Below are positions 26,383 to 32,703 of a stretch of 32,703 nt of DNA, in pieces. Position numbers and translations under genes: made by a program. Below the pieces are notes generated by a model. The model was given only the letters and a program-made list of their open reading frames with translations, did no database searches and had not been told where the DNA came from. The DNA is from Asaia bogorensis. Its GTDB lineage: Bacteria; Pseudomonadota; Alphaproteobacteria; Acetobacterales; Acetobacteraceae. The DNA is taken from assembly GCA_945897825.1 (NCBI GenBank), contig CAMDGX010000050.1:1-32703 (forward strand). Direction: 5' to 3'. The first letter of the stretch is position 1. The number at the start of each line of letters is the position of its first letter.

Positions 26383-26622
26383 CTACCAAGTGGGGTCGCG
26401 CCCCGGCGGCCCGATATCCACCGGCGTGTCGCCCGCCACGTCGCCGACCCCGCGCAGCGTGCGCGCCTTCTGCGCCGCCGCCGCATCCGCGCGCCCGGTG
26501 ATCACCCCGATCGCCTCCAGCGACTGCATTCCCTGGAACCCCGCCCGCGCCAAATCGTCGCGCACCTCGGCCACCGGCCGGCTCCCATCCAGCGTCACGA
26601 CCCAATCGCTCATACCGCTCAT
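26383..26622 (-). CDS. Stand-alone subtilisin propeptide-like (inhibitor I9-like) mini-protein
   Basis: A 79-residue soluble protein without signal peptide. Its secondary-structure order fits the ferredoxin-like fold of subtilisin propeptides: strand SDWVVTLD, helix PVAEVRDDLARAGF, strands GMQSLEAIGVITGRAD, helix AAAAQKARTLRGV, strand GDVAGDTPVDIG. The last part matches the propeptide pattern in which a 'V..V..d' stretch precedes the cleavage point. The match is by eye, so the family call is inference. It is encoded directly after a subtilisin-like protease gene on the same strand, which supports the reading as cognate inhibitor or folding helper. GGAGGTG 5 bases before ATG 26622 sets the start. 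Confidence 0.72.
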   Translation of the reverse strand: MSGMSDWVVTLDGSRPVAEVRDDLARAGFQGMQSLEAIGVITGRADAAAAQKARTLRGVGDVAGDTPVDIGPPGRDPTW

Positions 26623-26738
26623 CGCCGCACCTCCAGCCACGCCCGACAGCCGGACGCGGAGGCTCCGCGCCCGACTGCCGAACGTCCTACCCTAGCCCGC
26701 CGCTGCCCCCGGCAGAAGCGCGATCCGGTCCCACCCCC

Positions 26739-28085
26739 TTACGGAGGCGCCTGCACCAGCCCGGCCCCCACCTTCGACGCCGGCAACGGCAGCCGCCGCG
26801 CGCTCGACCGCAACCGCCGCCACAGCGCCATCCCGCGCAGCGACGAGCTCGATTGCGCCCACAGCGCCGCACACCCGGCCACATGCGGCGTCGCCATGCT
26901 CGTCCCGCTGATCGTCCGGTAGCGCGTCGGCCGCGGCCACGACGAGAACACGTCCCGCCCCGGTGCCGCGATCTCGATCTTGCCGAAATTCGAGAAGCTC
27001 GACGGCTTCAGCGTCGAATCCAGCGACGCCACCGACATGATGGTCGGCGAATTCGCCGGCGCCCCGGTCTGGCTCGCCGCATTGCCCGCCGCCGCGATGA
27101 TCAGGCACCCGGTGCTCAGCGCCGCCTGGCCCGCGGCCGTGTAGGCCGCCTGCACCGGCGACTGGCTGCCGAGCGACATCGAGATCACCTCGCACCGGTT
27201 GGCGATCGCCCAGTTCATCCCCGCCAGAACGCTGGCGCCGGAGCCCGAGCCGGAGTTGGACAGCACCTTGCCCACGAAGATGCGGCTGCCGAACGCAATG
27301 CCATAGCGCGGCGTGGTCCCGAACGGCGCCTTGGTCCCCGTCGCCGTGCCGATGCAGTGCGTGCCGTGCCCATGCAGGTCCTGCACCGGCTGGCCCACGA
27401 AGCTCTGGCCGAACACCGACCGCCCCGCGAAATCCGGATGCCCGAGGTCGAACCCGGTATCCAGCACCGCAACCCGGATCCCCGATCCGCTGCGCGAGCT
27501 CGGCGGCACCCGGCAGCGCGCCAACCCCCAGGTCGCACCCAGCACCTCGGGAGACATCTCCTCGTCCTCATCCTCCTCGGGTGGCAGCACCTGCAGGTCG
27601 CGCCCGATGGCATTCGCCGCCGACAGGAACCCGCGCATGTAGTCGGCACTCTCGGCGAAGGCAAAATACTCGGGTTCGATCACGAACGACGAACTCTCCT
27701 CGCCGCTGGCCAGCGCCTCGAGCCCGAACCCCTCCGCCGCCTCGCCGGCGATCACCGCCACCCCGATCTCCGGGAAGGTCAGCGCATCGGCATCGGTCAC
27801 CTCCGCCATCCGCACCGACTGGTCCTCGAAGTCGCGCGCATCGGCCATCCGCAGCCCACGATCCGCGAGCATGCGCACCCCTTCCTCCACCAGCCCCTCG
27901 CGGAACGTCACGAGGTGCCGCCCGGTGGTCAGCGCATCGCCGCCGCGCTCCAGCGCCGCCAGCAGCAACTCGTCGGGCGAGGCGGCGATGGGCGCCGCAG
28001 CCGGTTGTTCCGTATCAGGCTGTTCTTCCGACCGGCGTCGCCCGCCGCGTCCGGACCCGCGCGACCCGCGATCCTCGATGGCCAT
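26739..28085 (-). CDS. Subtilisin-like serine protease (S8 family), no signal peptide
   Basis: A 448-residue S8 peptidase. The catalytic triad is clear: Asp209 in AVLDTGFDLGHPD, His240 in LHGHGTHCIGTATG and Ser396 in ISGTSMATPHVAG; the oxyanion Asn335 is in AAAGNAA. The first ~180 residues are not a normal export leader: they begin with a basic, Gly/Arg/Asp-rich stretch (MAIEDRGSRGSGRGGRRRSEE), have beta-rich segments and end in an acidic run (PPEEDEDEEMSPE). No signal peptide or membrane span is visible, so it is probably cytoplasmic or exported by another route. AGGGG lies 8 bases before ATG 28085. The I9-like gene follows on the same strand after 116 bp. Confidence 0.93.
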   Translation of the reverse strand: MAIEDRGSRGSGRGGRRRSEEQPDTEQPAAAPIAASPDELLLAALERGGDALTTGRHLVTFREGLVEEGVRMLADRGLRMADARDFEDQSVRMAEVTDADALTFPEIGVAVIAGEAAEGFGLEALASGEESSSFVIEPEYFAFAESADYMRGFLSAANAIGRDLQVLPPEEDEDEEMSPEVLGATWGLARCRVPPSSRSGSGIRVAVLDTGFDLGHPDFAGRSVFGQSFVGQPVQDLHGHGTHCIGTATGTKAPFGTTPRYGIAFGSRIFVGKVLSNSGSGSGASVLAGMNWAIANRCEVISMSLGSQSPVQAAYTAAGQAALSTGCLIIAAAGNAASQTGAPANSPTIMSVASLDSTLKPSSFSNFGKIEIAAPGRDVFSSWPRPTRYRTISGTSMATPHVAGCAALWAQSSSSLRGMALWRRLRSSARRLPLPASKVGAGLVQAPP

Positions 28086-28130
28086 GGTGTTTCCCCTTTA
28101 TGATTATTGGCCGTGGAATCAGCATGAAAC

Positions 28131-28178
28131 GATAATGGGGATTATCAAAATCAATTCCGATTGAACGCTATTCGGAAT
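28131..28178. promoter_or_regulatory. Two inverted repeats in an AT-rich divergent region
   Basis: GATAAT and ATTATC form perfect 6 bp arms around GGGG at 28131-28146, and ATTCCGA (28154-28160) is mirrored by TCGGAAT (28172-28178) across 11 bases. They lie 45-95 bp upstream of the protease start in an unusually AT-rich 234 bp gap between it and a rightward open frame. Such arms are typical of dimeric repressor sites. The regulator is unknown; no footprint-like consensus fits well. Confidence 0.35.
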
Positions 28179-28319
28179 ATTCGGGTAACGCTCGCACCAT
28201 CCGGCATGCGGTCGTTGAGCCAATTTGATGGGGCAGGGGGGGCAAGGCGTTCGGAAAAAATTCCAAGAATCACCACCGCCGCTCTTGCAACGGCAGGAAA
28301 GGTTAGTTATATTGATCTC

Positions 28320-28811
28320 ATGTCAGCAAATCCCTCCCTCACCCAGCACGTCGGCGGCCTCGCGGCCGAGCTGCGCGCTCTGGCTGCGGAGGAAGCCGCC
28401 CATGCCGGGCTGGTCGCCGCGCTGCACGCCCTCATCCTCGCCACCCTGGCCCGCCTGCTCACCCGCCTGGAGCACATGCTCGACCTCTGGCAGGCCGGCC
28501 TGCTCCCGATCCCCACCCCGCGCGCGCCGCGCCCTGTGGCGGACGCCACCCCCCATCCGCGTGCCCGCGCGACGCGGCGCCGCACCGCCTGGCGCACGCC
28601 GCAGGCACGCGCCCCCGAACCGGATCGCCCGGACTCCGTCACGAGCGACGCCCCTCGGGCCAGCGTACGCCCCGGCCGCACCTCGTCATGCCCGTGGTCC
28701 GCGGCCATCGTACGCCGTATGTCCGCGACCGCCGCGCCGCCACGACCCCGCCCCGGCTTCAAAAATCCCGCCGGGGCAGGGCGCCGACCCGCGCCTAATT
28801 CGTTACGATAA
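28320..28811 (+). CDS. Unknown protein, Leu/Ala-rich helix plus Arg/Pro-rich tail
   Basis: A possible 163-residue protein. Residues 1-60 form an amphipathic helical region rich in Ala and Leu (LAAELRALAAEEAAHAGLVAALHALILATLARLLTRLEHML), followed by a Trp-containing turn and a long low-complexity Arg/Pro/Ala tail that looks disordered and basic. I have a vague memory of short proteins with this layout in Acetobacteraceae, but cannot name a family. An AGGAAAGG stretch stands 17 bases before ATG, which is too far for a good site. The tail could be a chance frame in GC-rich DNA. The frame contains a GGGGCAGGG motif near its end. Confidence 0.45.
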   Translation: MSANPSLTQHVGGLAAELRALAAEEAAHAGLVAALHALILATLARLLTRLEHMLDLWQAGLLPIPTPRAPRPVADATPHPRARATRRRTAWRTPQARAPEPDRPDSVTSDAPRASVRPGRTSSCPWSAAIVRRMSATAAPPRPRPGFKNPAGAGRRPAPNSLR

Positions 28812-28825
28812 AACTTCGTTCCGCC

Positions 28826-30202
28826 TCACCCGGCCGGAACGCTCATCCGCGCCAGCCGGCCCACATCATCGCACCCGTCGATCCCCAGCACCGCATCCGC
28901 CAACGCCGCCGATCGCTCCGCCCCCAGCACCGCGTCCACCAGCCCGGCGAACTTCGCCCGCAATTCCGCCTCGGAGAGGAAATTGTCCGGCTCCCCCTTC
29001 GGCACCACAACGGTCTTGCTGAACACCTGCCCGCGCGCCCGCACCGTCACCTTGCCCGACATGTTGGCCGGGAACTCCGCCTCGATCTCCGGATCGTCCT
29101 CGCACTCCACCTTCGGCAGCAGCGCGCGGATCACCGGGTTGTTCAGCTCGGCATACGAATCCCACCCCATCGCCCCGGTCGCCAGCGCGGTCGACAGCAC
29201 GAACGCCCCGGAGAACTGCCCGTCCACCACGTTCTGCGGGTTGATCCGCTTCTCGCGCGGCTCGCCCACCAGGATCATCCCCGACCGCGAGGTGCCATAG
29301 GTGATCCCCTCGATCTCCTCCGGCCGCAACCCATGCTCCGCCCGCAGCGCCAGCATCGCGTCGATGCCCGCATGCCCGTACCGGCACGAAGGATACGGCT
29401 TCACCGCCGTCTTCATCAGCTCGAACACCACGCCGAGATCCTCGACCGCCCGCTCCGGAATGGGCGAGGGCGCATAGGCCGCCAGGAACCCCGCCTTGCC
29501 CTCCAGCGCGAACGCCGCCCCCTTGAAACCCTCCCGCGCCAGCGTCGCGGCCGCGAGCCCGGCCATCGCCGCCCAGCCGACCTGGAACCGCTTCGTCCAC
29601 GCCCCATTGGCCAAAAACTGCAACGACCCCGCCGACTGCGACAAGGCAATCCCCATCGCCGAGGCAATCTCGTCGCCCGACAGCCCGAACACCCGCCCCG
29701 CCGCCGCCGCCGCCCCGAACGCCCCGCACGTCGCCGTCGGATGGAAGCCGCGCTGGTAATGCGCCCCCGCCGGCAGCGCCAAGGCCACCCGGCACGTCAC
29801 CTCATACCCGGCCACAATGGCAGCCAGCACCTCCGCCCCCGACGCGCCGGCCATCTCGCCCGCCACCAAGGCGGCAGGAATGACAGGCGCCCCCGGATGC
29901 AACGACCCCGCCGCATGCGTGTCGTCGAAGTCGAGCGAATGCGCCAACGCCCCGTTCAGCAGCGCCGCCCCCGCCGGCGACCATGTCCGCCCCTCGCCGA
30001 ACACCGCACAGTCGCCATGGTCCAATCCCAGCGCCTTCGCGGCGGCAAACAACGCCGGCGTGCTTTCCGCATCCACCCGCGCCCGCACCATGTTCCCCAC
30101 GAGATCGAGCACCAGGAACCGCGCCCGATCCACCACCTCCGGCGGCAGCCCATCCAGCCGGATGTTGGCCGAGAACTCCGACAGCTGCTGCGTGATCGAC
30201 AT
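28826..30202 (-). CDS. MmgE/PrpD-family protein (2-methylcitrate dehydratase-like)
   Basis: A 458-residue member of the MmgE/PrpD family, the usual full length. Typical stretches are RFLVLDLVGNMV, LLNGALAHSLDFDDTHAAGSLHPGAPVIPAALVAGE (His and Asp-Asp in the active-site loop; seen at about 85-120), RGFHPTATCGAFGAAAAAGRVFGLS, KRFQVGWAAMAGL, KPYPSCRYGHAGIDAML and NPQNVVDGQFSGAFVLST. Family members dehydrate 2-methylcitrate or related acids, or decarboxylate cis-aconitate. No prpB or prpC neighbour is present, so the substrate may differ from methylcitrate. ATG 30202 follows GGGGAGG 10 bases upstream; an in-frame ATG at 30232 would add ten residues with a weaker site. Confidence 0.92.
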   Translation of the reverse strand: MSITQQLSEFSANIRLDGLPPEVVDRARFLVLDLVGNMVRARVDAESTPALFAAAKALGLDHGDCAVFGEGRTWSPAGAALLNGALAHSLDFDDTHAAGSLHPGAPVIPAALVAGEMAGASGAEVLAAIVAGYEVTCRVALALPAGAHYQRGFHPTATCGAFGAAAAAGRVFGLSGDEIASAMGIALSQSAGSLQFLANGAWTKRFQVGWAAMAGLAAATLAREGFKGAAFALEGKAGFLAAYAPSPIPERAVEDLGVVFELMKTAVKPYPSCRYGHAGIDAMLALRAEHGLRPEEIEGITYGTSRSGMILVGEPREKRINPQNVVDGQFSGAFVLSTALATGAMGWDSYAELNNPVIRALLPKVECEDDPEIEAEFPANMSGKVTVRARGQVFSKTVVVPKGEPDNFLSEAELRAKFAGLVDAVLGAERSAALADAVLGIDGCDDVGRLARMSVPAG

Positions 30203-30313
30203 GGCGCGCGCCTCCCCTGCGATATCCGCCATATTCCGCCAAACGCGCCGCCCCGCAAGCCACCCTTGAAGCGGCCCACGTTTCGCGGGACGATCGACCG
30301 TCAGGAGGCCCTC

Positions 30314-31156
30314 ATGCGCCCAGCCCTCGCCGTCCTCGCCGCGCTCCTCGCCGCCTGCACCACGCCCCCGCCCGCCAGCCAGATCGCCACCGAGCCTGCC
30401 CGCCGGCCCGTCCTCACCATGGGCACCCCCTTCGACGTGCCGGCGATCGTCATCGACACCGGGCGTAAAGGGTTGCCGCCAGACGTCCGCGACTGCGTCG
30501 ACGTCCGGGCAACCGCAAACCCCGACCAGCGCATGGCGGCCTGTAGCGCGGCGATCGGTGCCAGGCGCCACAGCGACGAGATCATGTCGTCCTTCTACGA
30601 GACGCGCAGCATGTTGCTGCTCGATCGCGGCGACCTGCCGCAGGCCCTCGCCGATGCCGAGACCGCCCTGCGACTGGACCGCCGTTCGAGCCTGGCGTGG
30701 TTCCAGCGCGCCACGGTCCGCCACCGGCTCAACGATGATTCGGGCGCGCTCGCCGACTACAACGAAGCCCTCACCCGCCGGCCCGATTTCGGCTCCGCCC
30801 GGCTTCTGCGCAGCGCAATCCATGCGCGCGCCGGCCGCTACGACCTCGCCCTTGCCGATGCGGACCTTGCGATCCGCTTCACGCCCACGGCGCCCAACCC
30901 CTATGTGATGCGCGCCTTCGTGCTGCACCGCATGAACCGCCTGCCCGCTGCCATCGCCGACCTCGACCAGGCCGCGGCCATCGCGCCGCACCGGGCCGAC
31001 ATCCGCAACCAGCGCGGGCTCGCCCATGCCGCGTCTGGCAACCGGCGGCAGGCGCTGGCCGACTACACCGAAGCCGCGCGGCTTGACCCGAGCCGGCCGG
31101 CATACGCCGAGAATCGCCGCCTGCTCGAATCCGGCTTCGTCCGCCCGCCGCCCTGA
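30314..31156 (+). CDS. TPR-repeat lipoprotein
   Basis: A 280-residue predicted lipoprotein. The signal peptide ends in lipobox LLAAC with Cys15 as the lipidated residue. After a ~90-residue linker with a cysteine pair (DCVDVR...AACSAAIG) come at least four tetratricopeptide units: GDLPQALADAETALRLDRRSS, NDDSGALADYNEALTRRPDF, GRYDLALADADLAIRFTPTA and NRLPAAIADLDQAAAIAPHR, and a last NRRQALADYTEAARLDPSRP. It probably serves as an envelope scaffold. AGGAGG lies 6 bases before ATG. It runs into the lytic transglycosylase gene and may be co-transcribed with it. Confidence 0.92.
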   Translation: MRPALAVLAALLAACTTPPPASQIATEPARRPVLTMGTPFDVPAIVIDTGRKGLPPDVRDCVDVRATANPDQRMAACSAAIGARRHSDEIMSSFYETRSMLLLDRGDLPQALADAETALRLDRRSSLAWFQRATVRHRLNDDSGALADYNEALTRRPDFGSARLLRSAIHARAGRYDLALADADLAIRFTPTAPNPYVMRAFVLHRMNRLPAAIADLDQAAAIAPHRADIRNQRGLAHAASGNRRQALADYTEAARLDPSRPAYAENRRLLESGFVRPPP

Positions 31157-31231
31157 ATGCAGCCGTTGCCGGGGCGGAAGCTCCTGTCGCCGCGATTGCC
31201 GCCGACTCCTGCGCCGTGGCACACCGGCACC

Positions 31232-32293
31232 ATGTTAGCCCGTCGCACCCTGCTTGCCGCACCCGCCATGGCCCTGGCCGCCTGTGCCGCCTCATCGCCG
31301 GACCAGGTGGTGGTGGCCCAGACGACCACCGCCCCCGCACCCCCTCCGCCACCCGCCCCCCCGGCGCCGCGGCCGATGCCGGCCACCAAGCCGGTGGCGA
31401 CCTTCGCCCCCTTTGTGGAAGGCGTGAAGGCCGAGGCACAGAAGGCCGGCATTCGCCCAGCCACCCTCCAGGCCGCCTTCCGCGGCATCGCCACCCCGAA
31501 CGCCCGGGTCATCGAGCTGGACCGCCGCCAGCCCGAGTTCACCCTCACCTGGGAGCAATACCGCCAGCGCGTGATCTCCGACGCCCGCATCGCCCGCGGC
31601 CGCGAGCACTTCGCCCGCCACCGCGCGCTGATCACCGACATCTGCGCCCGCTACCGCATGCACCCGGCGCCGCTGATGGGCATCTGGGGCATGGAGTCGC
31701 ATTACGGCCAGTTCACCGGCGGCTTCAACGTCATCGAGGCGCTGGCCACCCTGGCGTGGGAAGGCCGCCGCGCCGCCTTCTTCCGCGCCCAGCTGATGAG
31801 CGCGCTCAAGATCATCGACGCCGGCGACATCCCGGCCGAGCGCATGCTCGGCAGCTATGCCGGCGCCATGGGCCAGCCGCAGTTCATGCCCGACAGCTTC
31901 CTGCGCTTCGCCGTCGACCACGACGGCAACGGGCGACGGGACTTGTGGAACGAACCCGGCGACATCCTGGCCTCGATCGCCAACTACCTCTCCAGATCCG
32001 GCTGGACCCCGCCGCAGGGCTGGGGCCAGCAGATCACCGTGCCCGGCGGCTTCGACCCCGCGCTTGCCGGGCGGGACAACCGCAAGCCGGCGGCCGAATG
32101 GACCCGCCTCGGCATCCGCCCGCGCACCCCGGTGCCGGCCGAGACCCAGGCCGCGGTGATCCTGCCGGACGGGGCAGGGGGGCAGGCGTTCCTGGCCATC
32201 CACCCGAACTTCCAGGCGATCCGCCGCTACAACCCGTCGGATTTCTACGCCATCGCCGTCGGCCTGATCGGCGACGCGGTGGTTTCGGGATGA
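31232..32293 (+). CDS. Lytic murein transglycosylase, MltB type, lipoprotein
   Basis: A 353-residue murein hydrolase that cleaves peptidoglycan glycan strands, leaving 1,6-anhydro ends. The signal peptide MLARRTLLAAPAMALAAC ends in a lipobox with Cys18. A Pro-rich linker (about 32-50) leads to the MltB domain with catalytic Glu155 in GIWGMESHYGQF, followed by GSYAGAMGQPQFMPDSFLRFAVDHDGNGRRDLW as the family hallmark (about 205-237). The C-terminal part PDGAGGQAFLAIHPNFQAIRRYN completes the substrate groove. No good ribosome-binding site is seen; ATG 31157, which abuts the upstream stop, would add 25 residues before the signal peptide and is less likely. The stop overlaps the next start (ATGA). 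Confidence 0.93.
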   Translation: MLARRTLLAAPAMALAACAASSPDQVVVAQTTTAPAPPPPPAPPAPRPMPATKPVATFAPFVEGVKAEAQKAGIRPATLQAAFRGIATPNARVIELDRRQPEFTLTWEQYRQRVISDARIARGREHFARHRALITDICARYRMHPAPLMGIWGMESHYGQFTGGFNVIEALATLAWEGRRAAFFRAQLMSALKIIDAGDIPAERMLGSYAGAMGQPQFMPDSFLRFAVDHDGNGRRDLWNEPGDILASIANYLSRSGWTPPQGWGQQITVPGGFDPALAGRDNRKPAAEWTRLGIRPRTPVPAETQAAVILPDGAGGQAFLAIHPNFQAIRRYNPSDFYAIAVGLIGDAVVSG

Positions 32294-32703
32294 GGATGCT
32301 GCTGCTGCTCTGCGCGCTCGCGGGCCTCGCCGGCTGCGCCATGCCGGGGGGCGGCGGCGCGCGCTACGTGGTCGGCGCGCCCTACCAGGTCGGCGGGCTG
32401 TGGCGCTACCCGGCCGAGGTGTTCTCCCTCACCGAGACCGGCATCGCCACCGTGTCCAGCCGCAGCGGCGCCACCGCCAACGGCGAGAGTTTCGATGCCG
32501 CGAACATGGCCGCCAGCCACCGCACCCTCCAGCTGCCGGCCGTCGCACGGCTGACCAACCTGGAGAATGGCCGCCAGGTGGTCGTGCGCATCAACGACCG
32601 CGGCCCGGCCGACCCGGCGCGGCTGGTCGGCGTGACGCGCCGCGTGGCGGAGCTGCTGGGCGCCACCAACCCGCAGGCCTTCCGCGTGCGCCTGCAGGTG
32701 CTG
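32290..32703 (+). CDS. RlpA-type septal-ring lytic transglycosylase lipoprotein (3' end cut)
   Basis: The first 138 residues are in the window. The signal peptide MRMLLLLCALAGLAGC gives a lipidated Cys16. The double-psi beta-barrel then begins with GIATVSSRSGATANGESFD, AASHRTLQLPAVARLTNLENGRQVVVRINDRGP, where the Asp in ESFD and the His in ASHRTL are in the place of the catalytic pair of RlpA. The usual ASWYG at the first strand is replaced by ATVSS, which is unusual. RlpA works on denuded glycan at the septum. It is coupled to MltB by an ATGA overlap, so two peptidoglycan-cleaving lipoproteins are made together. The rest of the gene, perhaps with a SPOR domain, is outside the window. Confidence 0.9.
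   Translation, partial: MRMLLLLCALAGLAGCAMPGGGGARYVVGAPYQVGGLWRYPAEVFSLTETGIATVSSRSGATANGESFDAANMAASHRTLQLPAVARLTNLENGRQVVVRINDRGPADPARLVGVTRRVAELLGATNPQAFRVRLQVL

Noticed and set aside
28131..28146. Fur box
   Set aside because: GATAAT and ATTATC are the Fur half-sites, but the spacing (4 bases, 16 bp total) does not fit the 19 bp Fur consensus.
29333..30313. Extension of the TPR lipoprotein frame over the PrpD gene
   Set aside because: Arg/Pro-rich shadow of the opposite strand; the lipoprotein signal peptide starts at 30314 behind AGGAGG.

Overview
This is a 32.7 kb stretch of a very GC-rich chromosome with tightly packed genes. Almost every codon ends in C or G. The gene set (MmgE/PrpD, ABC oligopeptide ATPases, PQQ sugar dehydrogenase, CYP153-type P450 with its own reductase and ferredoxin, HWE histidine kinase, TTC38-like protein) and the style of the intergenic palindromes suggest an alphaproteobacterium, most likely a Rhodospirillales/Acetobacteraceae member. 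That placement is inference. No phage, integrase, transposase, CRISPR array or rRNA was seen; one tRNA-Ser(UGA) is present.

Layout. 1-608 (-) is the cut-off start of a TauE/SafE (TSUP) permease gene. 835-7392 (+) is a compact run: amidohydrolase, two Dpp/Opp-type ABC ATPases (both junctions overlap as ATGA), a DUF1330 protein, an iron-type alcohol dehydrogenase, then selA behind a ~100 bp multi-hairpin repeat. 14396-7897 (-) is an eight-gene directon with gaps of 10-59 bp: LLM flavin oxidoreductase, unknown 164-residue protein, PQQ-dependent sugar dehydrogenase, a 46-residue membrane protein, acyl-CoA dehydrogenase, small lipoprotein, NHL beta-propeller and beta-carbonic anhydrase. 14489-18611 (+) holds a flavodoxin-like protein, a CHRD/PEP-CTERM secreted protein and a 915-residue four-PAS HWE kinase fused to a receiver domain. 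The tRNA and an aldo/keto reductase follow on the minus strand.

19861-25862 (+) holds a TTC38-like TPR protein, an LpxR-like outer-membrane lipid A deacylase, and then a RidA protein, ferredoxin reductase, 2Fe-2S ferredoxin and CYP153-like P450. The last three form a complete three-component monooxygenase, with an AT-rich nested palindrome placed between ferredoxin and P450. A VOC protein follows. On the minus strand a leaderless subtilisin-like protease (28085-26739) is followed by a free-standing I9/propeptide-like mini-protein (26622-26383), which looks like a cytoplasmic protease with a separate inhibitor or chaperone. The end of the window holds an MmgE/PrpD gene (-) and a cell-envelope run (+): TPR lipoprotein, MltB-type lytic transglycosylase and RlpA-type lipoprotein (cut by the window edge).

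Two observations stand out. First, the protease with a separate propeptide-like partner. Second, a recurrent, strand-biased octamer GGGCAGGG (11 on +, 2 on - by eye) that matches the E. coli KOPS consensus GGGNAGGG and forces unusual codons where it falls inside genes.
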